NCBI GenBank assembly: GCA_028565635.1
Contig: JAOXYB010003346.1
Location: forward strand, 1-13,741
Direction: 5' to 3'
Length of the DNA stretch: 13,741 nt
Source: Phoronis ovalis
Lineage: Eukaryota; Phoronida; Phoronidae
Shown here: piece after piece, positions 1-7,983 of the stretch
How positions within the stretch are numbered: the first letter of the stretch is position 1
How the letters are laid out: each line of letters begins with the position of its first letter
The notes under the pieces: model-generated
What the model was told of the DNA's origin: nothing
What the model saw: only the letters and a program-made list of their open reading frames with translations
Database searches by the model: none
Translations under genes and position numbers: made by a program

Positions 1-557
1 TGTCAAGTATCAATATATTAAATACTTATATATAATTAGTCCTTTCAGGGGTCCTTCCTCAGCCTGTACACAGGCTATGAAAACGGTTGTTTTGGTTTCT
101 TCTGGTTATTATTCTTAATGTAGTTACTGTAATAAGAAGTGATATTACCAGTCTCTTGACCTGTTAGCAGATTGGTACCCTCAGTTTTGCCATCATTTTA
201 GTATTAAATAGTCAATTAGCATCAACTCACTCATGACATACAAGCTAGGAATAAGAATAGAACACATTAAGCTATCCATTACATTGACTCTGCTTTATCA
301 ACCTTTAATTAACCTAAAAGTACCAGAAATTTTCATTTTGTATCACCTTTTAGCATCCAGGTATAAGAGGTATACTATGTTCCTACAAAATGCACATCTC
401 TCGATCGATCTAAAAACAGATTCTTTAGTAGATATTCGGGATTCAGTGGATACATACATTAATTTTGAATAGGCATATGCTCTGCGTAAATGGCTATCAT
501 TTTCCCCAAGAAAACCCTGAATATTGATCTACTTTTCAGTGGAAATTGGAAAACCTG
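1..557. other. A/T-rich non-coding DNA
   Basis: I see no gene here. The longest open frame (79 codons, plus, 233-472) has hydrophobic, A/T-driven composition, no recognisable motif and no convincing start context. The only structure I can point to is a short palindrome at 61-76. The block is probably intron or intergenic sequence. Confidence 0.6.
61..76. repeat. Short palindrome, 7-bp arms
   Basis: The arms AGCCTGT and ACAGGCT are exact reverse complements separated by only two bases (AC). It lies in a slightly G+C-richer patch (about 40-90). It could form a small hairpin or bind a dimeric protein, but a palindrome this short has no proven meaning. Confidence 0.4.
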
Positions 558-601
558 ATGGACCCCTATTTTGAGAGATAACGCTAAAAAAGTGGGTCCA
601 T
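558..601. repeat. Imperfect hairpin, 8-bp outer stem
   Basis: ATGGACCC (558-565) and GGGTCCAT (594-601) are perfect reverse complements. Inside them, a T-rich run (CTATTTT) faces an A-rich run (AAAAAAGT), so pairing continues after a small bulge and leaves a loop of about 13 bases. I see no conserved flanks or transcript signals, so no RNA class is claimed. Confidence 0.4.
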
Positions 602-939
602 TTTTGAGAAAGAAAATCCTAGAAATATTCTGAATTGGCACATCACGATCTTAAAAGAAGTCCAATAGCACCCTGGTATCCAGGGGCAGCAGTAGGAGCT
701 AACAAAATTAGTTAATTAGCTTCTTTTGGATTATTTGTTATTCTTAACAGAACTCTTGTGTTTTAGAAGAAAAATGTATCAGTAATATGAAGAAATGAAA
801 GGTACATTGACACTTAACACTGAATGGATTCTTCTTCTATGCATACCTAGCATTACATTTTGTTATTTTGAGTAAATTAAGAGTAAAATGTGTGATATCA
901 CTAAAACAGCTGAAGAGTTCTATAAATGCCCACACTTAC
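602..939. other. Non-coding DNA with one small hairpin
   Basis: No supportable gene. At 671-685 CCCTGG and CCAGGG form a perfect 6-bp stem around TAT, in a locally G+C-rich patch (CACCCTGG to GGAGC) that stands out from its surroundings. The end of the block (934-939) reads ACTTAC, a minus-strand GTAAGT that would be the splice donor of the candidate exon at 940-1024. Confidence 0.5.
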
Positions 940-1024
940 CAGCACAATTTAGAGTTTTCCTGAACATGCGTTGACGAAAATGTGCACACAATATCCCCCA
1001 TGTGATAAACACTCAGCCCGGAAT
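940..1024 (-). CDS. Candidate internal exon, unknown product (weak)
   Basis: On the minus strand a block of 85 bases is bounded by a T-rich acceptor (GATTTTTTGAG just beyond 1024) and a strong donor (CTG then GTAAGT at 934-939). One frame is open throughout: two bases, 27 codons, two bases. It starts SGLSVYHMGDIVC and ends HVQENSKLC. This frame has a TGA overlapping the acceptor, so it could only be coding if spliced there. I recognise no domain. Other frames contain stops. Open blocks of this length flanked by acceptable splice sites are expected by chance in A/T-rich DNA, so this is only a candidate. Confidence 0.2.
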
Positions 1025-1047
1025 CTCAAAAAATCAAATAATAGGCA

Positions 1048-1113
1048 ACATATCTTTTTGTACTATATATTCAAGATGTCACCACATTTAATGCTTGTTG
1101 AGGTTTTCATACT
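1048..1113 (+). repeat. Left arm of long inverted repeat
   Basis: These 66 bases are the reverse complement of 2277-2342 with three mismatches; the inner 60 bases (1054-1113) match at 59 positions, the sole difference being CACC versus CGCC near 1081. Similarity stops abruptly on the inner side after CATACT and fades on the outer side after ACAT. Such high identity in otherwise decayed DNA suggests a recent origin or homogenisation. It could be the terminal inverted repeat of a non-autonomous DNA transposon, or two independent head-to-head insertions of one short repeat. No clear target-site duplication is visible next to the outer ends. Confidence 0.9.
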
Positions 1114-1704
1114 GTTCCCATGTAAGCATTTATTAAGTCAAATTTCCTACTGTGTATATTTTGTTTTTTTTATGAGTCATTATTGCAAAAATAGTTTTTC
1201 AATTTTGCATTTTTATCAGATATACGCAGACTCGGGGCTTTCATTTGAATGTACTTAAAACAAATTAAAAAATTTACAGAAACATTCTACTTTGTGTAGA
1301 TAAAAAGAAAGACACCTTAATGTGCATTTTGACAGTTTAGTACACTGATTAGCTGTTACTAGTTGATACCTAATAATACCTTTTGGTTCTGTAATCATAT
1401 TATGAAACTGTCTGTTTATGAAAGCAAGGTTGTTTATATAAAGTTTCTTTCATAAGTACACGGACACCTGTCTGTGCTACCTGATGCATATACCTAGGGT
1501 CTGATTTCCTTTATTTAGCGCCATTATAATGAGAGAGCGATACACAATATATGTTTTGATATTTCAAAATTCAGACAGATCGGACTTTATTTCTTTTTCA
1601 AACAATTACGGAACTTACACATTGAAAAGCATTGTTTTTGAAAAAGAATTGTCACAACTCCAAAACCATATAGCAGGTCTTCAATAGTATTGTGTAGTTT
1701 TATG

Positions 1705-1800
1705 ATGATTAAAATTTAATCATTTGCACAATTTGATAATTATTGCTTATTATCTCATCTGGAACTTGATGCTATAATTGAAGCAAATTGACCAGATGAG
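1705..1800. repeat. Two small inverted repeats
   Basis: At 1705-1723, ATGATTAAA and TTTAATCAT form a perfect 9-bp palindrome around one central A. At 1754-1762 and 1792-1800, CTCATCTGG and CCAGATGAG are perfect reverse complements separated by 29 bases. Both lie inside the spacer of the larger inverted repeat. Individually they are short enough to be chance in A/T-rich DNA, the first more so than the second. Confidence 0.4.
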
Positions 1801-2180
1801 CAAATTAACCGCAAGGTGCATGGGATGCCACCTTTTGGGAAATTTACATACTAAACTTTGAATCGACAAGAATACAGCTGCATTCCTTTTGTAAAAATAA
1901 GCTAGCTAGACAATGTTTTACCATGCAACAATGCTGAAATGGATGTATCGATCCGTATAGAAATGTCACATAAAATCTAAAATTTGCAGAGGCGTATCTG
2001 CCATCTGGTGATCTTCGAATAAACTACATTTGAATGCAGTCTTAATAATGCTTGGTAACCCATTTTAGGTGTATCCAACACACTCCTAATATTTTGGCTT
2101 TGTTTTACGTGCACATGTGAATTAATGAAAAAGCTGGAGAGCAATGTATACTTAAATAATGCATGTAACAATCTGAAAGT

Positions 2181-2216
2181 GGCTGAATTTACTTGTGTGA
2201 GGCTGAATTTAATTGT
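2181..2216 (+). repeat. Two-copy 20-bp direct repeat
   Basis: GGCTGAATTTA occurs at 2181 and again at 2201, followed in each copy by related bases (CTTGTGTGA and ATTGTCAAC). The exact 20-bp offset suggests a small tandem duplication that has since diverged. Confidence 0.45.
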
Positions 2217-2276
2217 CAACCTAGCTAGTAAGAGCAATAAGTCTAGAATTATAGTTATATTTATTTTTTCTTATTT

Positions 2277-2342
2277 AGTATGAAAACCTCAACAAGCATT
2301 AAATGTGGCGACATCTTGAATATATAGTACAAAAAGCCATGT
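2277..2342 (-). repeat. Right arm of long inverted repeat
   Basis: This is the reverse complement of 1048-1113 (63/66 positions). The pair could fold into a long near-perfect duplex if transcribed as one RNA, with a 1163-base loop. The outer flank (AAATAGCCACTTTCC) shares nothing obvious with the left outer flank beyond the listed arm. Confidence 0.9.
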
Positions 2343-2455
2343 AAATAGCCACTTTCCGTCATTTTGTATGCAGAGTTAGGGCAACGTCACAGAGACAGAC
2401 ATATTCCCTGCTTTTATAGACTTCTGGAAAAACATGACATACTGTGTTGCACGCT

Positions 2456-2695
2456 TCATACTCGGGTGATAAAATAGAACTGGTTAAACACCTTCAGACA
2501 ATTTTTACATTTGAAGCCAGGGACTTCTATTGCAAGTGTGAATGTACTGGTGCAAGTGCAAAACTTTTCTGAATATAGAGTATTTTGTATTCTGCATCGG
2601 AGAGATTTGTCGCCGATTTCCGTGTACTGATGTCCCATCTGTAGTACCCCTGTTGTACCGCAGGAGGTTGCTTTATGAACAGGATAAAGTTTCAA
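2456..2695 (-). pseudogene. Degenerate C2H2 zinc-finger fragment
   Basis: A 79-codon minus-strand frame holds two stretches that align with tandem C2H2 fingers. Residues 61-72 read FKCKNCLKVFNQ, a match to the usual F-x-C-x2-C-x-K-x-F half finger, followed by ITR where L-x-R-His is expected; Val79 sits exactly at the first-His position and the next codon is a stop. Residues 28-34 read GDKSLRC, matching the GEKPFxC linker, with His22 at the correct -12 spacing. The two lead cysteines are 29 apart instead of 28, explained by one extra Gly60 after a linker-like IEVP. The second Cys and both His of finger 1 are gone. C2H2 fingers bind DNA through Zn(2+) held by two Cys and two His; this copy could not do so. 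The patch is also more G+C-rich than its surroundings. I read it as a decayed fragment; a diverged functional exon is less likely. Confidence 0.5.
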
Positions 2696-2943
2696 CTATA
2701 AGTTACGGGTAGTCAATTTTACCAAGTGCTTACTTTATAAATGTATTTAATGCAAATGAATACATTTAAATCTACCTGTTTGTAAATGTATAAAATTGAA
2801 ACATTTTGATTGTGTTTTTAAGCCAAAAATTAATCTTTGAGGATTTGGCGATTTTCACTTCATATACTGCATTTTACTGAAATAATTTCAAATGTTTTAT
2901 TTTGTTTGTGCAACAAAAATACTAGATACTATTTTTTTGTCTA

Positions 2944-3014
2944 TCAAAATATTCTGTTTTCCATTGGTAGAACTCTCAAAATATTCTGTTTTCCATTGGT
3001 AGAACTCTCAAAAT
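2944..3014 (+). repeat. Perfect 32-bp tandem duplication
   Basis: The unit beginning TCAAAATATTCTG and ending TAGAACTC occurs at 2944-2975 and again, identical over all 32 bases, at 2976-3007; a further partial copy (TCAAAAT) follows to 3014. Because 32 is not a multiple of three, the duplication reads in different frames, so the 110-codon plus-strand frame across it (2837-3169) is unlikely to be a real protein. Identity indicates a recent slippage or duplication event. Confidence 0.95.
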
Positions 3015-3057
3015 TCTATGTAATCACGAACAACTACGTCATCATTGCTTTCCACAG

Positions 3058-3174
3058 GCAGTTTCCATGGGCAATGTTTGGAAAAAAAAGCGAGAAGCTA
3101 CTTGTCCAGTTCATTTTTATTTTTACAAAATTTCACGTGACATCGGAAAACTTGACAAGAAGTTTATAGTTCTA
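3058..3174 (+). CDS. Candidate exon, 39 codons, unknown product
   Basis: A pyrimidine-rich acceptor (TTGCTTTCCACAG, AG at 3056-3057) and a GTAAGT donor at 3175 bound exactly 117 bases, open from phase 0 to phase 0. It contains ATG at 3067 in a favourable context (TTTCCATGGGC); from there the frame runs unspliced to a TAA at 3226 (53 codons). The peptide starts AVSMGNVWKKKREATC and is rich in Lys, Arg and Asp towards its end (SRDIGKLDKKFIVL), less A/T-driven than neighbouring frames. No domain is recognised. The 110-codon frame overlapping it is in another register and crosses the 32-bp duplication. It may be a real exon or a chance block; splice sites are better than for most blocks here. Confidence 0.25.
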
Positions 3175-3184
3175 GTAAGTTGTG

Positions 3185-3965
3185 CCAAATGGTACTGCTT
3201 CACCACTTTAATGTTTGTTTTCTGGTAAAGTATGATACATAATATCTTGTATAAATGGTACATACCAATCTATTTTTTACTGGTCGTGTTAATTAAACTA
3301 TGGTTTTGCTGTCGTGATAGCATGTCGTTCGTCACAAACAACATTTCAGGATCATGTACCATGTTTGTTTTGTTTGTGGAGTATGATACATAGTAACTTT
3401 TTAAATCTGATATGTTCTCATCCAGCAGATCTTGTTTTATTGTTCGTGATAATTAAAATACGCTTTTGCAGTCATGACATGCGTGTCATAATTATTTTCT
3501 ACCAGTTATGCTTCTTTGTTGGAATATGATACTGGATAGTTCTACGGATGTGATCTGCAGTAACTTTAAACTTGCATTTTCTTCTAGCATACATAACATC
3601 TGGTTTCTTACTGGTTAATAGATCTGGTCACTAACCCTGATATGATTCATTATGAGAAATTCATAGTGCCACTCAAATTTTTTATAAGAAGGTGTATTTT
3701 ACCTTTGAAAATTTAATAGATGTTCACGATTGCATTTTTATTGTATCTTAGAAATACACTTTTGTTGTGGTTATAGAGTGTCATTGAATATTTCTGAAGA
3801 AATGCATTTCAATCTTAATTATTTACCAATTATTTTCCTGATACTATGCTACATTCTGGGCGCTTACCTTTGTGTACTATTATGAAATGACCATGGAAAA
3901 TGACCTTGATGAGGGCAAGTAGTTATGTTTAACTGTACTGTGTTTTGCTGTCATCATGGTAAGAA
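3185..3965 (+). repeat. Eroded tandem array, about 150-160-bp units
   Basis: Related motifs recur in the same order. GTTTTGCTGTC-like motifs lie at 3303, 3463, 3758 and 3942, and TATGATAC-like motifs near 3230, 3382, 3528 and 3640. Units 1 and 2 align best: AATGTTTGTTTTCTGG with CATGTTTGTTTTGTTTG, then GTATGATACATA, then GTTAATTAAACTATGGTTTTGC with GATAATTAAAATACGCTTTTGC. Units after about 3545 are strongly diverged and their boundaries are uncertain. This is probably an old satellite-like expansion. Confidence 0.5.
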
Positions 3966-4641
3966 ATCTCAATTTGTTGTTGAAAATAATGTGTATTGTA
4001 TTAATTACTTGAATATTTTAAACCAACACATGTCATCCCTAAACTTCATGTATATAAGAGTTTTCATAAAAACTTTTCTAAAAGAATTTCTATTCTGAAT
4101 TATGGACTCTAGCTGTTAATTGTATTCGTTGCTCATGCTGATAAAATGTTGATGTACAATTCTGTCAGAATATAGTGCAGGTGATTTTTGTAGTACGTGA
4201 CAAGAGCTCATGTAAAACACTATACCGACAGTGTCTCTTCCAAATGCTAGAATGATCTTATAGCAGCTGCTCTTTTTGTTCATACAACAGAACAGCAGCT
4301 AGAGCTCACAAGGACAGATCCATATTCAGCAAATAAACCACCTGTCAGCTATGAATATGCTACCTTGACATTTGCTTATGGTCTTTTCTGCAATATTAGA
4401 AAAGCTGACAATTCATCCTGATCAAAAAATAAAACAATGGAAACATCCAATAATATCTGATTTGTTTAACTTCTTAATGGATAGTGTTAAATATTTTTCA
4501 TGATTCAAAAATACGGTGTATGTACTAAGTATATTTGCTTAATGGTAAAAATTCCATTAACAAAGGCATGTGGTTCTAGATTTCATGCGGCATCTTCTCC
4601 AGTCATTAATAACTTCTAAAAATTTATAAACACCCATTTTT
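3966..4641. other. Non-coding DNA
   Basis: No supportable gene. The block is A/T-rich with scattered repeat-like words. It contains the hairpin listed at 4262-4300. The stretch 4160-4340 is slightly richer in G+C than its flanks but all frames are interrupted. Confidence 0.5.
4262..4300. repeat. Hairpin with AGCTGCT arms
   Basis: AGCTGCT (4265-4271) pairs perfectly with AGCAGCT (4294-4300) across a 22-base loop, and pairing could continue by two more bases after a mismatch. The left arm also lies inside a perfect 10-bp palindrome, AGCAGCTGCT at 4262-4271, which contains an E-box-like CAGCTG. GAGCTC occurs on either side (about 4206 and 4302). A regulatory role is possible but unsupported. 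Confidence 0.35.
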
Positions 4642-4699
4642 CCAGGTTTTCATACCTGGGCAACTTTTCGGAAATTTCAGAAAAATTGCCCCTGGGCAA
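4642..4699. repeat. Nested hairpins and CCTGGGCAA direct repeat
   Basis: CCAGGT and ACCTGG (4642-4659) form a perfect 6-bp stem with a 6-base loop. Overlapping it, GGGCAACTTTTC (4658-4669) pairs with GAAAAATTGCCC (4680-4691) with one mismatch and a 10-base loop. CCTGGGCAA also occurs directly repeated at 4655-4663 and 4691-4699. The two stems share bases and are mutually exclusive, so the segment could switch between folds. A related string (CCCGGGCAACAACCCTTTTC) recurs near 4905, suggesting a local repeated element. Confidence 0.5.
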
Positions 4700-4783
4700 A
4701 CATTAAGCAAGGGGGGATCTTTCAGTGAACTACTGTATCTAGGAAGAAAACATGGTAATGTGTTATTTAAATAACAGCATATA

Positions 4784-4972
4784 ATGATTATTACACAATA
4801 CAAAATTACAATTACAAAATTGCTGGCAGTAGAGATACCTAGGACCCAAAAAAACTGTACCCTTTGCAGCGGGACCCCCGTATCACCTTGGATGGAAGCC
4901 TATGCCCGGGCAACAACCCTTTTCAGGGAAAACCACATTATTTCGCAAGAAGCTGTAATTAGCTTTCAATAA
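4784..4972 (+). CDS. Small open frame in G+C-rich patch, doubtful
   Basis: This 62-codon ATG-to-TAA frame has an A/T-driven N-terminus but a protein-like second half from about residue 20, in a patch (4850-4925) that is clearly richer in G+C than its surroundings. A good acceptor (TGTACCCTTTGCAG, AG at 4868-4869) sits inside it, so the second half (GTPVSPWMEAYARATTLF and on) could be a terminal exon. The TAA overlaps an AATAAA at 4968-4973, which would serve as a poly(A) signal only if cleavage follows. No domain is recognised. It may instead be a fragment of a repeat, given the GGGCAAC strings shared with 4655-4699. Confidence 0.2.
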   Translation: MIITQYKITITKLLAVEIPRTQKNCTLCSGTPVSPWMEAYARATTLFRENHIISQEAVISFQ

Positions 4973-4975
4973 AAA

Positions 4976-6058
4976 AATGATTGATAAAACAATGGGAAGA
5001 ACGTTAAAATAACACCAAAAATATTGCAAAAAATATGCTGGTTTCTTAAATTTGTTCAACTGATTGTAATTAATAAGAAGAGTCGAAGGTTGGTTCCGGG
5101 CATTGTTTCGAATAGATTTCCAAAAATTTGCTAGAAAGATTACAGGGGTCTTGTTTTCAGAAAACTGTTAGTTTCTCGAATTCACACATTATTCAAGAGT
5201 TTGACATTTCACAAAATTCAAGGATTGTGACATTACAAAGAGTTGTATTACTTAGAAATTATAAATTATGTATTTCATAAACCAAATTTGCAGGTTTTGG
5301 AAAGGATTATTCCTTTTCTATGACCCTATTCAACAGAAAATGTATGCAAGGAATTGTTACAGAAAACTTAAATCATTAAAGCAGTAGTTTTGTGACTTCA
5401 AATCAGTTATATATGGCTTCACAAAATAAATATGAAAACAGCACAGAACCGTAATTTTTGAAAATAAAACAAAGTTCTGTAGATGCGTAGACACAAATGA
5501 TGTTTAAAAATGTGATGGTGACAAAAACTTTTAGAACATACTGTGGTAGATCATTTTAATAAAATATAGTAGAAAAATTTACCATTCATAAATTAATTTG
5601 ACCTCAAACAATTATTTCAAAAAATTAAGAATTTGCATTTAGAGATATTTGTTTTTTATATATCATCCATAATATTTGCATATGCATTAACTTCTGAAAC
5701 TGTTATTAATCTATGGTTCCATAAAATATTTTATATTACTATCTCTTGGAGATGCAACCTTGGGCCAAATGCATATAATAGCCACCTCACAGTTACTCTA
5801 TTTTGGACAAATCGCATTACTACTTTTATTACACTAGTTACATGTCAAGTTGTTGCAGTGTGTTTCTATCTTAGAATTATGATGTAGAAAAATGAAGTTT
5901 TGAATGTAAACTGTATCTTAATGTATTGAGTATAACTAAGCCTTAATTAACTGAAGCCGAATAATAGTATGGACAGCAATGGTCAACTGGTATGTTCCTG
6001 CAATCGGGGGTGAGCCTACACAAACAATTACCAGGAACTTATCATTAAATTTGGTGTG
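4976..6058. other. A/T-rich non-coding DNA
   Basis: I see nothing that supports a gene. The 84-codon plus-strand frame at 5633-5887 is mostly hydrophobic and A/T-driven, without an identifiable motif, signal peptide or good start context. A short G+C-richer string (GGTTGGTTCCGGGCATTG, about 5088-5105) is isolated. No repeat longer than a few bases was found. Confidence 0.55.
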
Positions 6059-6355
6059 GCTGAAGAAACATATCAATTTTTTTTTTACTTCCTGATAACA
6101 GTGAGTCATGACCAGTGTCCCTTGACTGACAGGAATCATGCGTGCAAGTTGTCATGTATATCTTATTCATAACACTACATTCCCACACTGATTTGAGAAT
6201 ATAGCTGAAGAAACAACATAAAATATCAATTAATTTTTTTTTTACTTCCTAATAACAGTGAATCATGGACAGTGTCCCTTTACTGACAGGAATCATGTGT
6301 GCAAGTTGACATGTATATTTTATTAATAACACTGCAATCCCACAATTTGAAAATA
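6059..6355 (+). repeat. Imperfect 145-bp tandem duplication
   Basis: Two copies, 6059-6203 and 6204-6355, start at GCTGAAGAAACA and share, in order, ATATCAAT, a long T run, TTTTACTTCCT-ATAACAGTGA-TCATG, CAGTGTCCCTT-ACTGACAGGAATCATG, GTGCAAGTTG-CATGTATAT and AATCCCACA. Differences are single substitutions and small indels, including seven extra bases in copy 2. The minus-strand 67-codon frame at 5936-6139 runs across the first copy and is not preserved in the second, so neither copy looks coding. Confidence 0.9.
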
Positions 6356-7173
6356 ATTTAATTCTTACACACTGTGTGGCATTTTCCGTGGCAAAGTGAT
6401 TGAAAAATAATGTTTTTTGTTGTCAGATACAATCTCAACTTTCTCTTTTTCAAATGAGAAAGTAATCTTTGGGTAAACTCCAAGTAAGAACAAGTTATTT
6501 GTGTACAAAGTAATATATTTCTGATTATGATGAAATAAATGATTCCTATTTATTTTGTGTTGCTCTAATTGTGAGGGATTGGGAAGAGTTGATTCCTGGA
6601 CCTACAAAAGATATTTTATTAAAACTTATACAAGCATTAACAAAAACTCGTGTATCATCATTAGCCTCAGAATTAATGTATTATGTGCTATGAAGAGCAC
6701 TCTTATTTCTCGATGTACAAATCAGATGCTAGAGGTTTTTTGTAGTGTTCCTAGCAACCATTCTTATTAAATTTCACCATGGTAGCTACAGTACAAGACT
6801 AGAGCGTGAAAATTGCTATTTGAGCTAGGTGAGTCTAAATCAAAGTCTGATCCAATTCCATTATAAAAATGACTACTGTCACTCTCTGTATTATGTAGCT
6901 TGACAGTTTTAACCAATGGACAACTCTGTTAACTTTTTATAGGATTTAGGAACAGGTAGTATTGCCCCCTTTTGGCCCATATTGCTTACTGGATTGTTAA
7001 TTGAGCTAAAGCTACTTTTATTCGAAAAATCCACTGTCAGATTAATGTTGGTGGTTTGAGATTATTTCTGTATCTTGTCCGATAAATAATTATATTCCGT
7101 ATATTACATTTGCGCAAGTCTTGAATAAATTATTAAATTTTTTTGTACATTTTTGGACCGCATCAAAAATAAC
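6356..7173. other. Non-coding DNA with an isolated splice-donor motif
   Basis: No supportable gene. The 71-codon plus-strand frame at 6555-6770 has no recognisable motif. A consensus-like donor, CTAG then GTGAGT, lies at 6829, but upstream frames are closed: the longest one reaching it is 32 codons and ends in TAG at the junction itself. A pyrimidine-rich G+C patch (TATTGCCCCCTTTTGGCCC, near 6960) is isolated. Confidence 0.5.
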
Positions 7174-7983
7174 CATTGACCCTGAAACATGTATATCATT
7201 ATTTGTTTGTCAAATTAAAAAGCACTGTTACCTTATATCCTAAATATATGTCAACAGTTGAGTAGTAATGGTGATAAAGAATAGTAAGGATGGACAAATT
7301 TGTAAAAAAAAATGGAAAGTGTTTCCAACTTTTATCTGAAATGCTCCTTTGAAAGGGGAAATAAACAAAGTGGGCATACGAAGGTATTGTTCAATAAAAA
7401 AAAATTGTCAAAATGCCTGTGAACTTTGTAAACAAAGCAGAATAGTACAATGACATACTAACCTTCCTCTTGTCATATTTAAAAAAAAATTTGTTGACAA
7501 AAATGAAAGCAAAAAAAAATTATATTTAAGGTGTTTGCTGAGAAACAATGGGTAAATTGATGACACTTTGTCCTAGGATTTTTTCATCATCTGCAATATG
7601 GATTTTGGGGAATAATAATATATTTTATAAAACAATTGTATTAGTACTTTTAGAAATTCTACGTACATCAAGGTCTTGTAGTTTTATAGTCAATTTTCTG
7701 ACGTAAAATGTATAATTAATTATGGTTTTAGATTAGGTAAATATTAAAATTGTGTGAAATGGTTACAATTAAGTAAATACTGCATAGTGGGATATATTGT
7801 TAATCTTTCAATCGTCTTGCAAATTTTATGGGTTTTTTTGGGGCTTACCTAAAAAAGGCATTGACCCTACCTAGGATATGTATTACATATGTTACAGAGA
7901 CATCTACATGATTTATGATTTGTTTGTCTTATTAAAATATGATTGAAGTCACTGTTGTTTTTTTAAAAATATGTTTACCTTCT
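7174..7983 (+). repeat. Old dispersed direct repeat, two diverged copies
   Basis: Copy 1 (7174-7236) and copy 2 (7859-7983) share CATTGACCCT, then ATTTGTTTGTC followed by ATTAAAA, then CACTGTT and TTACCTT in the same order, with copy 2 longer because of insertions. Offsets grow from 685 to 727 bases along the alignment. The interval between them (7237-7858) shows no gene; it is A/T-rich with several A or T runs. This could be two copies of an ancient transposable element or a segmental duplication. Confidence 0.4.

Larger units (their letters stand above)
1114..2276. other. Spacer between the inverted-repeat arms
   Basis: This 1163-bp interval has no supportable gene. The plus-strand 95-codon frame (971-1258) runs through the left repeat arm and then hydrophobic A/T-driven residues. 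The minus-strand 86-codon frame (1977-2237) has no motif. No transposase signature is visible in any frame, so if the arms are transposon ends the element is non-autonomous. Small internal inverted and direct repeats are listed separately. Confidence 0.5.

Noticed and set aside
459-641. Minus-strand 60-codon frame that both begins and ends with MPIQN
   Set aside because: The DNA under the two pentapeptides differs at synonymous and flanking positions and there is no longer shared repeat, so this is coincidence. No motif or start context supports a gene.
2837-3169. Longest open frame of the window (110 codons, plus)
   Set aside because: It crosses the perfect 32-bp duplication, which it reads in two different registers, and its residues are A/T-driven and hydrophobic. 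The better reading of its 3' part is the other frame at 3058-3174.
5633-5887. 84-codon plus-strand frame that looks membrane-like
   Set aside because: Hydrophobicity is what T-rich codons give by default; there is no start context, motif or neighbouring exon signal.
6821-6835. CTAG/GTGAGT as the end of a real exon
   Set aside because: No open frame longer than 32 codons reaches it and that frame ends in TAG at the junction.
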